Assembly: GCA_003159675.1 (NCBI GenBank)
Contig: PLQC01000033.1
Span: 1-40,762, forward strand
DNA: 40,762 bases
Direction of reading: 5' to 3'
DNA from: Limisphaerales bacterium
GTDB lineage: Bacteria; Verrucomicrobiota; Verrucomicrobiia; Limisphaerales; BOG-1460
Positions within the stretch are counted from its first letter, which is position 1; the number at the start of each line of letters is the position of its first letter. Of the stretch, positions 25,408 to 34,258 are shown one piece after another. A program made the translations under genes and the position numbers. Under the pieces are notes generated by a model. It made no database searches and was not told the origin of the DNA. It saw only the letters and a program-made list of their open reading frames with translations.

Positions 25408-27009
25408 ATGAAGCTTCATCGACAGAAATGGGTCATGTTGTTTGCGCTGCTGCTCGGATTGAATGCCGTGCATGCGCAGCAGTTGCGCCACGTGCAGGTC
25501 CGCACCGCCAATGGCGTGCTGGAAGGCGTGGTCAGCGCCGACGGGAAGGTGCGCACCTTCAAGGGCATTCCTTATGCCGCGCCGCCGGTCGGCCCGTTGC
25601 GGTGGAAGGCGCCTCAGCCGGCCCCGTCCTGGACCGGTGTCCGGAGAGCCGTCGACTACGGGCCGCGCAGCATGCAGGGACGCATCTTCGATGACATGAT
25701 TTTCCACGACGATGGGCCCAGGGAAGACTGCCTGTATCTCAATATTTGGATGCCGGCCGATCCCACTCAGGTCAAGCTGCCGGTGATGGTATGGATCTAC
25801 GGAGGAGGATTCGTCGCGGGCTCTTCCTCCGAACCCCGCCAGGACGGGGGAAACCTATCGAAGAAGGGCGTCATGGTAGTCAGCTTCAACTACCGGCTGG
25901 GTGTGTTTGGCTTCTTCGCGCATCCCGAGCTCACCAAAGAGTCGGGACACAATGCGTCGGGCAATTACGGGCTTCTGGACCAGGTCGCCGCGCTCGAATG
26001 GATCCAGAAGAACATCGCCGCGTTTGGCGGAGACCCCGATAATGTCACGATCTTCGGAGAATCGGCCGGTTCGTTCTCGGTCAGTGCGCTGATGGCGTCG
26101 CCCCTGGCGCGAGGCCTGTTCCGCCGCGCAATCGGCGAGAGTGGCGCGTTCTTCGGCGCCACCCTGTCGTCGAACTCGCGCGTCGAAGCCGAAAAAGCAG
26201 GCGTGAAATTCGCGGAGTCGGCGTTTGGGACAGCTTCTATCGAGGCGCTGCGGGCCAAGCCCGCCAAAGAAGTGCTCGATGCGGCGCTGAAGCAGCCGCG
26301 GCAGGATTTCTCGCCGGACATCGACGGCTACTTCCTGCCGGCGGACTGTCGTTCCATCTACGCCGCTGGGAAGCAAAGCCACGTCCCGCTTCTGGCCGGA
26401 TGGAATAAAGACGAAGGAAGCTTCCGGTCCTTCTTTGCCGAGGACGAGCCGACCGTCGAAAACTATGTCGCGCGCGCCAAGGCCCGGTTCGGCAGCAACG
26501 CGGAAGCTTTTCTGAAGGTCTATCCAGCGACGACGGATGCCCAGGCAAAGCGGGCGGCGCAGGATTTCGCCGGGGACCAGTTCATCGCGTACTCCACCTG
26601 GGAATGGCTCGAAATGCAGCTCAGGACCGGCGAGTCTCCGGTGTTCCGGTACGAGTTCGATCAGACCCTTCCACTGCCCGCGAACGCAAAGCCGGGCACG
26701 GAGCCGACGGCGCCGCACGCCTCCGAAATCGAGTTCGTATTCCGGGTGCTCTCCTCGAAGAATTTGCCATGGCGGCCTGAGGACCGCGAGGTCTCGGAAC
26801 TCATGTCCTCCTGCTGGGCCAATTTCGCAAAGACAGGCGATCCGAACGGCCCGGACCTGCCGCGATGGCCAGCTTACAACAGCCGGGGCGGTTACCAGGT
26901 GATGCATCTCGGGGCCAACCCTGGCTCCGCTCCAGACGAGCACCGCGGCCGCTACGAATTTCTCGACCCCATTCTTACGCAACGTGAGGCACAAAACGCG
27001 ACACGGTAA
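25408..27009 (+). CDS. Secreted type-B carboxylesterase
   Basis: A 533-residue alpha/beta-hydrolase of the carboxylesterase type B (para-nitrobenzyl esterase) family. Residues 1-23 form a signal peptide (KWVMLFALLLGLNAVHAQ), so it is exported. The oxyanion segment YGGGFVAGSS (131-140) and the nucleophile Ser219 in FGESAGS are plain; a histidine in TAPHASEIEFVF is the likely catalytic base. The ATG at 25408 has AGGAG 8 bases upstream and directly starts the signal peptide. It would hydrolyse carboxylic esters; the natural substrate is unknown. It stands alone, 91 bases after the SIS gene. Confidence 0.92.
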   Translation: MKLHRQKWVMLFALLLGLNAVHAQQLRHVQVRTANGVLEGVVSADGKVRTFKGIPYAAPPVGPLRWKAPQPAPSWTGVRRAVDYGPRSMQGRIFDDMIFHDDGPREDCLYLNIWMPADPTQVKLPVMVWIYGGGFVAGSSSEPRQDGGNLSKKGVMVVSFNYRLGVFGFFAHPELTKESGHNASGNYGLLDQVAALEWIQKNIAAFGGDPDNVTIFGESAGSFSVSALMASPLARGLFRRAIGESGAFFGATLSSNSRVEAEKAGVKFAESAFGTASIEALRAKPAKEVLDAALKQPRQDFSPDIDGYFLPADCRSIYAAGKQSHVPLLAGWNKDEGSFRSFFAEDEPTVENYVARAKARFGSNAEAFLKVYPATTDAQAKRAAQDFAGDQFIAYSTWEWLEMQLRTGESPVFRYEFDQTLPLPANAKPGTEPTAPHASEIEFVFRVLSSKNLPWRPEDREVSELMSSCWANFAKTGDPNGPDLPRWPAYNSRGGYQVMHLGANPGSAPDEHRGRYEFLDPILTQREAQNATR

Positions 27010-27167
27010 ACGGGTCGGTTCCGGGAGGGCGTTCGATTCGCCAAATCAAAACAAAGCCCATGGTTGGAGATTGTCATGCATCGTTGGAACGGACAGCCCC
27101 GAGCAAGGCACGGTTGAAATGCGTGGTGACTGTCAATACCTCTTTGCCGAACGTGGCGTTTACGGTG

Positions 27168-27206
27168 CTGCGGCTGGTCCGCAGCGGACACAGCCGCGGT
27201 CCACAG
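27168..27206 (+). repeat. Partial R2-type repeat in the esterase-permease gap
   Basis: GCTGCGGCTGGTCCGCAGC followed by GGACACAGCCGCGGTCC matches the hairpin core of repeat family R2, without its flanks. It lies in the 342-base gap 27010-27351. Elsewhere in that gap I see only short GC-rich palindromes and no gene. Confidence 0.55.
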
Positions 27207-27351
27207 CCTTGCGGACCACGACCGTGTGCGTAGCACCAGTCGTTGCGTCCGGAACAATCCCGCCCCGAACGCGCCTTGACTCTTTCCGTCGCTGACTCAT
27301 GCTGCTGGGCGGCCGCGTTGCGCCGCGCAAGGCACCGGCTGTTGGACCGGT

Positions 27352-28515
27352 TTGAAAACGCTGCACCGATACCTGCTTCGACAAGTCGTCGCCTCCCTGG
27401 CGATGACGGTGCTGGTGTGCACTCTGGTGCTGCTGCTCGGGAGCGTGTTGCGGGAACTGCTGCCGTTGCTCGTCAGCCACCAGGCCACCTTCGGCCTGTT
27501 CGTAAAGGCGGTGGGTCTGCTCATTCCCTTCGTGGGCGCGTTCGCCCTGCCGATCGGCATGCTCACGGCCACCCTGCTGGTCTTCGGCCGGTTCAGCGCC
27601 GACCAGGAACTGACGGCCGCGCGCGCCAGCGGCATCAGCCTGCTGTCGCTCATCATGCCGGTCCTGCTCCTGAGCCTGGTGCTCTGCGCCCTCAGCGCCG
27701 CCGTGAACCTGGACATCGCGCCCCGATGCCGTGTCGCCTACAACAACCTGCGCGTCGATCTCAGGGCGGTGATGTTGTCCAACCTCCGCCTGCCGGAAGG
27801 CCAGCCCATCGACGATTTTCCGGGTTACATCGTTTACGCAGGCAGAAACCGGAACCAGAACCTGCAGGACGTGCTGCTGTTCCAGCTCAGCAAGGATGAA
27901 ACCAACATCGAAATGACCGTTCGCGCCCCGCGCGGCCGCATCGAAGTGGACGCTCCCAACCAAAAACTGATTCTGCATCTCTACGACGCAACCATTGTCT
28001 ATGTTTCCGGCGGCGTCGCGGGTGTTTCCGGCGAGGCGACGTTCGAACTCAACCTGAGCGGAGTGGGGAAAAGGTCCGAAAAGCCCGGCATCAGCGACAT
28101 GACGTTCCTCCAATTGCGCGATGCGATTCGGGATTTGGATCGCCGGATGAACCTGCCCACACCCAGGCTTCCACCGGAGGCCTTGCGCGCCTTCAGGCGC
28201 AACTTGCAGCAGCAGCGCAACGACATCACGGAACCCATCCGGGTGCAACTCCACCGGCAGGTGGCCTTTTCGTTCGCATGCTTCAGTTTCACCCTCGTGG
28301 GCATTCCGCTCGGAATATGCGTCCAACGGCGCGAAACCAATATCGGAGTTGCCATCGCCCTCGGTTTGGTGGCGGTTTACTATGCTCTCCTCATCGTCGC
28401 CAGTTCCCAGTCCAATAGGGCCGACCTGGCCCCGCACCTGTGGATGTGGGCGCCGAATTTCCTCTTTCAGGCGCTCGGCGCGGTGTTGCTCTGGCGCGCA
28501 AACCGGGGATTTTAA
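27352..28515 (+). CDS. LptF/LptG-family permease (YjgP/YjgQ)
   Basis: A 387-residue inner-membrane protein of the LptF/LptG family: three helices at the N-terminus (YLLRQVVASLAMTVLVCTLVLLL and following), a periplasmic beta-rich domain (about 120-270) and three more helices at the C-terminus (SFACFSFTLVGIPLGICVQRRE and following). In the Lpt machine two such proteins with the LptB ATPase pull lipopolysaccharide from the inner membrane. Only one is here, so LptF and LptG cannot be told apart by context, and the partner must be elsewhere. The start is TTG 27352 just before the first helix. The presence of this family supports a Gram-negative envelope. Confidence 0.9.
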   Translation: MKTLHRYLLRQVVASLAMTVLVCTLVLLLGSVLRELLPLLVSHQATFGLFVKAVGLLIPFVGAFALPIGMLTATLLVFGRFSADQELTAARASGISLLSLIMPVLLLSLVLCALSAAVNLDIAPRCRVAYNNLRVDLRAVMLSNLRLPEGQPIDDFPGYIVYAGRNRNQNLQDVLLFQLSKDETNIEMTVRAPRGRIEVDAPNQKLILHLYDATIVYVSGGVAGVSGEATFELNLSGVGKRSEKPGISDMTFLQLRDAIRDLDRRMNLPTPRLPPEALRAFRRNLQQQRNDITEPIRVQLHRQVAFSFACFSFTLVGIPLGICVQRRETNIGVAIALGLVAVYYALLIVASSQSNRADLAPHLWMWAPNFLFQALGAVLLWRANRGF

Positions 28516-28537
28516 CTGGAAGCAGCGCGGATGCGTT

Positions 28538-29317
28538 TTAAAACTTCCGCCGAAACACCTTGTGGACCGCCGCCTGGTCCACCGGCTTGACGATCAATTC
28601 ATCGATGTTCACGTGCGCCGGCCGGCCGGCCACCCAGACCAGAATCTCCGCAATGTCTTCCGCCGTGAGCGGCTTTACGCCCTCGTAAACACTTTTGGCG
28701 CGGGGAGCATCGCCCTTGAATCGCACCAATGAAAACTCCGTTTCCGCCAGCCCGGGGTCCACGGTGCCGACGCGGATGCCGGTGCCATTCAACTCGAGGC
28801 GCAGCGCGCGGGTGATCTGCAATTCACCGGCCTTTGCCGCACAATACGCCGCGCCGCCCTCGTACGCCGTATGGCCGGCGACCGATCCAATGTTGAGGAT
28901 GCTGCCGCCGGCGTCATGAGGGATGAGCGGCAGCACCGCACGAGTCATGCGAAGGATGCCCAGCACGTTGCTCTGGAACATCGCCTCCCAGTCCTCATCC
29001 TTGCCGGACGCGATTGGGTCCAGCCCCTGCGCGCCTCCGGCGTTGTTGATCAGAACGTCCACGCGATCGGTCCGACCGCGGGCCCAATCCACGAACTCCT
29101 TCACGCTGGCGGTGCTGGCGACATCCAGGGAATGAAACTCCGCGGCGGGGGCGCCCGCCGCCTGCGCCGCGACGGAGACCTCTTTCAAGCGTTCCACGCG
29201 GCGGGCGCCGAGCAGAAGCCTCGAGCCTTCCGCGGCAAAAGCCCGTGCCGCCGCAGCGCCAAATCCGCTCGACGCGCCGGTGATCAAGATCCATTTGTTT
29301 TTGAGTCGCGCATTCAT
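28538..29317 (-). CDS. Short-chain dehydrogenase/reductase (YdfG-like)
   Basis: A 259-residue classical SDR. The cofactor motif TGASSGFG (13-20) is followed by an Arg pair (GARR) that favours NADP, the NNAG segment, Ser145 in NIGSVAG and the catalytic YxxxK (Tyr158, Lys162). The pattern DPGLAETEFSLVRFKGD is like YdfG, an NADP-dependent 3-hydroxy acid dehydrogenase active on serine and threonine analogues. ATG 29317 gives the usual length; a GTG at 29335 would overlap the upstream stop as GTGA and add six residues. It is convergent with the LptF/G gene and likely the last gene of a small operon. Confidence 0.92.
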   Translation of the reverse strand: MNARLKNKWILITGASSGFGAAAARAFAAEGSRLLLGARRVERLKEVSVAAQAAGAPAAEFHSLDVASTASVKEFVDWARGRTDRVDVLINNAGGAQGLDPIASGKDEDWEAMFQSNVLGILRMTRAVLPLIPHDAGGSILNIGSVAGHTAYEGGAAYCAAKAGELQITRALRLELNGTGIRVGTVDPGLAETEFSLVRFKGDAPRAKSVYEGVKPLTAEDIAEILVWVAGRPAHVNIDELIVKPVDQAAVHKVFRRKF

Positions 29318-29331
29318 ATTCAATTCAACAC

Positions 29332-29799
29332 TCACTCCCGCTGAAATGCCGCGTCCGATGCCCGCGACAGAACGATGGTTTCATTCGAGTGCCACGGTCG
29401 TTCCGATTTGTCGATAGTCAAGACGCGAGGCAGCAGTTGGATTTCGTGGCCGAACAGTTCGAAGACAATCGTGCCGGGCAGAGACGTGGTGTCCGTGAAA
29501 ACGCATTTGCCGAAAGGCACATCCCAGGGCACGGGTCGCGGTTCGCCGAACGCAACCGGTCCGGTGCTGCCCCCGGCCGGGAGCGCCTGTCCTTGGAAGG
29601 CAATCAGGACGTTGGTGATCGTCAGCCTCGGCTGGTCGATCAGAATGGCAGGTGCACCGGACACATCGTTTGTGAAAACGACCCTCCACGGTCCCTGTCG
29701 CGTGCGACGATGCTCGATCCCGGTGTAAGCGACGCTGTAAACCACCAGGGCGATGCCAAAGGCCGCCGCAACATGTTTCAGAATTCCATCGGGCTTCAT
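29332..29799 (-). CDS. Hypothetical protein with N-terminal membrane anchor
   Basis: I do not recognise this 155-residue protein. A hydrophobic helix near the N-terminus (HVAAAFGIALVVYSVAYTGI, residues 9-28) is followed by a soluble domain rich in beta strands (WRVVFTNDVSG, PRLTITNVLIAFQG, TIVFELFGHEIQLLPRVLTI), probably on the outer side of the membrane. There are no obvious catalytic residues or metal motifs. It lies between a tiny membrane protein gene and the SDR gene on the same strand, so the three may be cotranscribed. Confidence 0.65.
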   Translation of the reverse strand: MKPDGILKHVAAAFGIALVVYSVAYTGIEHRRTRQGPWRVVFTNDVSGAPAILIDQPRLTITNVLIAFQGQALPAGGSTGPVAFGEPRPVPWDVPFGKCVFTDTTSLPGTIVFELFGHEIQLLPRVLTIDKSERPWHSNETIVLSRASDAAFQRE

Positions 29800-29862
29800 T
29801 CCGCGACTGCCGGTTCGGAAAAGGTCACGGGGTTCGGCGGGGAAACCAGTTTGTATGCAGGC

Positions 29863-30006
29863 TTACAGATCGCCTTTAGGACCGCCCGGCGGCCGCGAGA
29901 AGTATTCGTCTTTCACCCAGACAAACAGCGCCGGTCCGAAGCAGAGCAGCACGCCGACCGGGACGGCCAAAAAGCCCCAAATGTTCGTGTCAACGGAGTC
30001 GATCAT
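29863..30006 (-). CDS. Tiny single-span membrane protein
   Basis: An open frame of 47 codons reads MIDSVDTNIWGFLAVPVG, a hydrophobic helix through LLCFGPALFVW, and a polar tail VKDEYFSRPPGGPKGDL. The sequence has an acidic start, one clean transmembrane helix and a charged end, which is unlikely by chance in GC-rich DNA. It begins just after the tRNA gene on the same strand and 63 bases before the hypothetical gene that follows. The function is unknown. A possible ribosome-binding site (AAGG) is weak and distant. Confidence 0.55.
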   Translation of the reverse strand: MIDSVDTNIWGFLAVPVGVLLCFGPALFVWVKDEYFSRPPGGPKGDL

Positions 30007-30030
30007 GTATATTACAGTGCCTTGAAAAAC

Positions 30031-30106
30031 TGGTGGAGCCGAGGGGATTCGAACCCCTGACCTACTGATTGCGAACCAGTCGCTCTACCAACTGAGCTAC
30101 GACCCC
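30031..30106 (-). tRNA. tRNA-Ala (anticodon CGC)
   Basis: A 76-base tRNA with an encoded CCA end. The 7-pair acceptor stem GGGGTCG/CGGCTCC holds G3-U70, the alanine identity pair, with A at position 73. The D arm (GCTCAGTTGGTAGAGC), the anticodon stem ACTGG/TCAGT around TTCGCAA, and the T arm with GGTTCGAATCC are all regular. The anticodon CGC reads GCG codons, which are common in this high-GC sequence. Confidence 0.97.
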
Positions 30107-30171
30107 GACCCATGGCCGTGAAGATTACCCGGCGGCCGCAAAATCGCAAGGCCCGTTTTCTTTGGAAATGC

Positions 30172-30813
30172 TCACGGTCCGCGGCGCGGGAATCCGTCGG
30201 CGGGGCGGACATTCAGGGAGCGCTCGAGCAGGGCCTTCTCGCGCGGGCCGAAGGAGAGCTTCGCCGCCTCCGCCTGGCCGGCGGGCGTCATTTTATTCCA
30301 GGATTTCTTCAAGGCGCCGATGACCTTGTCCTCGCCCGTTTTGGCGGCGAGATCGGCCAGTTGATGTTCGAGGAAGACGAGACACAGGGCGTCCTCCAGG
30401 ACCCGGCCTTCCGGATCGCCGGGAAAATCCTTTTTCAAGTTCAGGTTTTGCACCCGGTGAACGATGGGGTCCGGGTAACCGACCTCCCTCAGAATCTCGC
30501 CCGCCTTCTGCGCGTGGAACTGTTTGAGCGCCTCGCGCCAGCGCAAATAGCCGGCGCGCGTCATGGGGTAGGAATCGCGCGGAATCTTCCAACGGCAGAG
30601 GTGCTGCGAACGCGCCGCCAGCCGGAGTTCCTCGGAGGCGTCCGGGCGGAGTTTCAACACCCAATCGGTCAGCCGTCGGGCGTAAAGGGCCTCGCGCGGG
30701 TGCGCCACTCCGTGGACGACCTCCGCACACGGATCGCGGGAATTCTCCTCGTCGAAGCGCCGGATGGCCGCCGCAAACCACTCTGGATTCGCGCATGGGA
30801 AATCTGCGTTCAC
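30172..30813 (-). CDS. DUF4202 family protein
   Basis: A 213-residue cytoplasmic protein that matches the DUF4202 family as I remember it: an FDEENSRDP opening, HPREALYARRLTDWV, RSQHLCRWKIPRDSYP and EDALCLVFLEHQL. Several conserved His, Arg, Asp and Glu residues lie on predicted helices, reminiscent of HD-like metal sites, but no activity is known. It is divergent from the ClpX-like gene, with 76 bases between the starts; a shared promoter region there is likely but I cannot place it with confidence. Confidence 0.8.
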   Translation of the reverse strand: MNADFPCANPEWFAAAIRRFDEENSRDPCAEVVHGVAHPREALYARRLTDWVLKLRPDASEELRLAARSQHLCRWKIPRDSYPMTRAGYLRWREALKQFHAQKAGEILREVGYPDPIVHRVQNLNLKKDFPGDPEGRVLEDALCLVFLEHQLADLAAKTGEDKVIGALKKSWNKMTPAGQAEAAKLSFGPREKALLERSLNVRPADGFPRRGP

Positions 30814-30889
30814 GCTCTGGTCTTATGGCAAAAGTGGGTTATGATGACAAGAATGATCCCGGATAACCGGGATTGCAAGCGACCGAATC

Positions 30890-32440
30890 ATGAACGCGTC
30901 CACTCCACACGGACCTCTCCCGCCGGAGGAGTTTCAGCGGCACCTTTCGGATTTTGTCCGCCAGCATTTTCAAAGCGGAGAGACGGCGTCCCCCTCGACC
31001 CAGGCCGGCTTCGAACCGCCGCCACCGGGAGTTGAAACAAAGCCCGGCGCCTTCGAGTTCAAGCTCAAGCCCCGCGAGGTGAAGGAATATCTCGACCGCT
31101 TTGTGATCCGGCAGGATGAGGCCAAGAAGGTCTTGAGCGTGGCGCTCTGCGACCATTATCACCACGTGCGCATGGCCCTCGAAGGCGCGGAGAGCCCGAA
31201 CTACGCCAAACAAAACATCATTCTTGTCGGCCCCACCGGCGTCGGCAAAACCTATCTCATCCGCAGCGTCGCGGAATTGATCGGCGTGCCCTTTGTCAAA
31301 GCCGACGCCACAAAATTCTCGGAAACGGGCTACGTCGGCGGCGACGTCGAAGACATGGTGCGCGATCTGGTCCGCCTCGCGGAGGGCGACGTCGCCCGCG
31401 CCCAGTACGGAATCATTTACATCGATGAGATCGACAAAATCGCCGCGGCCGGCAACCTGGCCGTGCGCGACGTCAGCGGGCGCGGCGTCCAGACAAACCT
31501 TCTGAAGCTGATGGAGGAAACCGAGGTCCCGGTCCGATCGCCGACGGACATCGCTGGTCAGATCCAGGCCATGATGGAATCGCAGCGGGGGCGCAAATCG
31601 CCGGGCACGATCAACACGAAGCACATTCTCTTCATCGTCAGCGGTGCGTTTGACGGCCTGGAAAAAATCACCCGCAAACGGCTGCGCGAGGCCACCATCG
31701 GGTTCGCCGCTCGGGAACAACCGCCCGAAACTTCCGAGGAAGTGCTTGCCGCGGCGCAAACACGGGACTTCATCGAGTTCGGATTCGAGCCAGAGTTCAT
31801 CGGCCGGCTGCCCGTGCGCGTCGTCTGCCATTCACTGAACGCCGACGACCTTTTCCTGATTCTGAAAAATTCCGAGGGCAGCATCATCCGCCAGTACGAA
31901 GAGGATTTTGCGGCTTACGGGATCGAGGTGCTCTTTTCCGAAGAAGGCATGCGGCGCATTGCCGAACAGGCCGGCGGCGAGCAAACCGGCGCGCGCGGCC
32001 TGATGACGGTGTGTGAGCGCCTCTTTCGCGACCACAAATTCGAGTTGCCCTCTAGCACGGTGAAGCGGTTTGTCGTCACGGGCGACCTGGTGGAGAATCC
32101 GGCGGCGGAGCTCAAGGAAATCCTGGTTGATCCGGGTCTGGAAGAGCGCCAGGTCGCGCGCCAACTGGTCCAGGAATTTGCCCGCCGATTCCAGGAATCT
32201 CACGGAATCAACATCCGGTTCACCGAGGCCGCCACGGACCTGCTGGTGGACGAAGCGCTCGCGAAATCACAATCCATGCGCGACCTGTGCGCGACGCGGT
32301 TCAAGGATTTTCAGTTCGGCCTCAAGTTGATCACCCGGAATTCCGGTCCGCAGGAATTCATGATCGACCGTGACGCCGTGGAAGCGCCGGACAAGGTGCT
32401 GAGCGAGTGGGTCGTGGCGAGCTACCGGAAGACGGCGTAG
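30890..32440 (+). CDS. ClpX-like AAA+ unfoldase without zinc domain
   Basis: A 516-residue AAA+ ATPase. Walker A GPTGVGKT (114-121), pore loop GYVG (147-150), Walker B YIDEID (177-182), the IGF loop (270-272) used by ClpX to grip ClpP, the FIGRLP segment (303-308) and the sensor-2 TGARGL (366-371) are all present. The N-terminal four-cysteine zinc domain of ClpX, which binds adaptors, is missing; a Pro-rich stretch of about 55 residues takes its place. After the usual small domain there is an extra region of about 110 residues (400-516) that I cannot assign. The IGF loop argues for work with ClpP. It may be a specialised paralogue with other substrates. clpP is not in the window. Confidence 0.88.
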   Translation: MNASTPHGPLPPEEFQRHLSDFVRQHFQSGETASPSTQAGFEPPPPGVETKPGAFEFKLKPREVKEYLDRFVIRQDEAKKVLSVALCDHYHHVRMALEGAESPNYAKQNIILVGPTGVGKTYLIRSVAELIGVPFVKADATKFSETGYVGGDVEDMVRDLVRLAEGDVARAQYGIIYIDEIDKIAAAGNLAVRDVSGRGVQTNLLKLMEETEVPVRSPTDIAGQIQAMMESQRGRKSPGTINTKHILFIVSGAFDGLEKITRKRLREATIGFAAREQPPETSEEVLAAAQTRDFIEFGFEPEFIGRLPVRVVCHSLNADDLFLILKNSEGSIIRQYEEDFAAYGIEVLFSEEGMRRIAEQAGGEQTGARGLMTVCERLFRDHKFELPSSTVKRFVVTGDLVENPAAELKEILVDPGLEERQVARQLVQEFARRFQESHGINIRFTEAATDLLVDEALAKSQSMRDLCATRFKDFQFGLKLITRNSGPQEFMIDRDAVEAPDKVLSEWVVASYRKTA

Positions 32441-32449
32441 CGGCTCATG

Positions 32450-32500
32450 GGTAGGGACGCGCTGCCGCGCGTCCTGGCCGGCCCGCAGGTCGGCCCTGTC
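32450..32500. repeat. Dispersed repeat family R3, copy B
   Basis: GGTAGGGACGCGCTGCCGCGCG, then GGCCGGCCCGCAGGTCGGCCCT, follows the same block order as 21686-21733. It sits directly after the ClpX-like stop codon, in the 112-base gap to the convergent comB gene, and could act as a bidirectional transcription barrier. Confidence 0.55.
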
Positions 32501-32552
32501 AAAGGGTTGTTGAATGTTCGATGATTTGGATGCGGCATCGACGCGCCGTGAA

Positions 32553-33317
32553 TCACCCGTTCCGGATCATCCTGACCTTCGCGTCCGGACCCAGACCGGC
32601 GACAAAGGCAAATATGTCCCGCCGCAGGCAGAACGCCACGTCCTCCCGCAATTCGGGACGACCCAGCAACCGCCGCCCGTTGCGGGACTGGGATGCCGCT
32701 TCCGGCAATTCGCTTTGCGCCTGCTGGAACAGACGCCGGGCCATGAGAGCCGAATCGGAAACGTCGCCGGCGGCGAAGTCCTGCCACACCAGTTCACAAA
32801 GCGCACCTGAGGCCAATGCGTCCTCGTAGGCCGCCTGGTCGAAGGTTCCACTGCAAACGATCAGCAGGTTTTGCGGGCGGTCCTGTGCGATTTTGTCCGC
32901 GATGGCCTTCAGGTTGAGAAACGAGCCGATCAGAACCTCGCGCGCATGAGCGCAAGCGCGCAGGGCCCGGGTCCCGTTGGTGGTGGTCATCACAATGGTT
33001 TTACCGGAAACCGCCTCCCGCGTGAACTCGCGCGGGGAATTGCCCAGGTCAAAGTCCTGGCCGCCGGTGAGCCCGGCGCGGATCCGGACGCCGTCGCGTT
33101 CACCCGCGAGCAGCACGCCGGGATCCTGCCGACGGAGGACCAGCGCCTCCGGAATCTCGGCCACGGGAATGATCGCCGGAGCGCCATTCGCCAGGGCCGC
33201 CACCATGGAGCTCGTGGCGCGAAAGACGTCAAAGACCACGCACAAGGTATCGTCGAGATTGCGCCGCGAAAGCGCCGCGAAATCAGCCGGAGTGAAGAGC
33301 ACATCGAGGGTTTTCAT
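32553..33317 (-). CDS. comB: 2-phosphosulfolactate phosphatase family protein
   Basis: A 254-residue ComB-family protein with the motifs CVVFDVFRATSSMVAAL, LLAGERDGVRI, FDLGNSPREF and IVMTTTNGTRAL, followed by VLIGSFLNLKA. ComB removes phosphate from 2-phosphosulfolactate, a step of coenzyme M synthesis in archaea; bacterial members occur widely and may serve sulfolactate metabolism or another phosphatase role. No comA or comC is present, so the pathway is uncertain. The ATG at 33317 overlaps the TGA of the glycosylase gene as ATGA, which implies coupled translation. Confidence 0.88.
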   Translation of the reverse strand: MKTLDVLFTPADFAALSRRNLDDTLCVVFDVFRATSSMVAALANGAPAIIPVAEIPEALVLRRQDPGVLLAGERDGVRIRAGLTGGQDFDLGNSPREFTREAVSGKTIVMTTTNGTRALRACAHAREVLIGSFLNLKAIADKIAQDRPQNLLIVCSGTFDQAAYEDALASGALCELVWQDFAAGDVSDSALMARRLFQQAQSELPEAASQSRNGRRLLGRPELREDVAFCLRRDIFAFVAGLGPDAKVRMIRNG

Positions 33318-34258
33318 TGGATGAAGAGCGACCGCCGCGCATTTGTGCGCATGTAGTGAAACAGGTATTGCTGCGCGTAGCCGGCGTTCGGACCGAAGTG
33401 AGTTTCGGAAAATCTCCTTAACCGCGCCGCCTTCACGCGGCGTTTCGGGAAGTAAAGCCCCTGAAATGCCTTTACGACCCAGACATCCACGGGAAACGCC
33501 GATGGAAACCCATAGGCGAACAGCAGGACGCAATCGGCGATTTTCCTTCCCACGCCGGCCAGCTTCATCAGTTCCGCGCGCGCCGTTTCCAGCGTCAATT
33601 CGCGCAGGCGATCGAGATCGACTTCGCCTTCCGCCACCCGCCGGGCCGTGGCCAGCAGGTAAGGCGCGCGAAAACCCATTTTGCACGCCCGCAACCCGGA
33701 TTCCGACGCGCGCGCAAGGCGATCCGCCGACGGGAAGGCGCGGGCGGGCGGCCCGCCGGGCCGTCCTGGGATCGGCTCGCCGAATTGTTCGCAGAGTAAC
33801 GCGACGATCTGCCGGATCTGCACGATTTGTTTCGTGGAGGAGAGAATGAAGGACGCCAGGCATTCCCAGGGTTCCTGGCGCAACAGGCGCAGTCCCCGGC
33901 ATGAATCCACCGCCGCCCGCATCGGTTCATCGTCCGGAAACGTCTCGAGCACCGCGCCGAGGTCCAGATCGGTTTGAAGGTAATCCCTCAACCAGTTCCA
34001 GTCGGCGACCGGTTCGGCGGTCTCCGCCGTGATCGAACCTCCCTCCGAACTCAGCCGCAACCAGCGTTTCCCGATCACGCCGGTCCAGCAACGATCCTGA
34101 AATTCCCATCGAAAGACCTGGCCGGAGGTGAGCGTCGCAGCCAGATCATAGTCGAGGATCGGGAAGGTGCGGGCGCGCGGCGGCGCGGCGCACTCATCTG
34201 AGGTTGCGGCATTCAAAGAGTTGGAGGGTGTGGAACACACGGCCGCGATAGAGGACAT
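33314..34258 (-). CDS. 8-oxoguanine DNA glycosylase (OGG1-like)
   Basis: A 314-residue HhH-GPD base-excision enzyme of the OGG1 type. An N-terminal beta domain (LTSGQVFRWEF, then WTGVIGKRWLRL) precedes the helical domain with RQEPWECLASFILSSTKQIVQIRQ. The catalytic Lys239 lies in LAGVGRKIADCVLLFA and the acid Asp258 in FPVDVWVVK. It should remove 8-oxoguanine opposite cytosine and nick the strand. The usual bacterial MutM is a different fold. The start is uncertain: ATG 34258 overlaps the upstream gene by 65 bases, and TTG 34216 would overlap by 23. It forms an overlapping gene chain with the fusion gene and comB. Confidence 0.88.
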   Translation of the reverse strand: MSSIAAVCSTPSNSLNAATSDECAAPPRARTFPILDYDLAATLTSGQVFRWEFQDRCWTGVIGKRWLRLSSEGGSITAETAEPVADWNWLRDYLQTDLDLGAVLETFPDDEPMRAAVDSCRGLRLLRQEPWECLASFILSSTKQIVQIRQIVALLCEQFGEPIPGRPGGPPARAFPSADRLARASESGLRACKMGFRAPYLLATARRVAEGEVDLDRLRELTLETARAELMKLAGVGRKIADCVLLFAYGFPSAFPVDVWVVKAFQGLYFPKRRVKAARLRRFSETHFGPNAGYAQQYLFHYMRTNARRSLFIQ

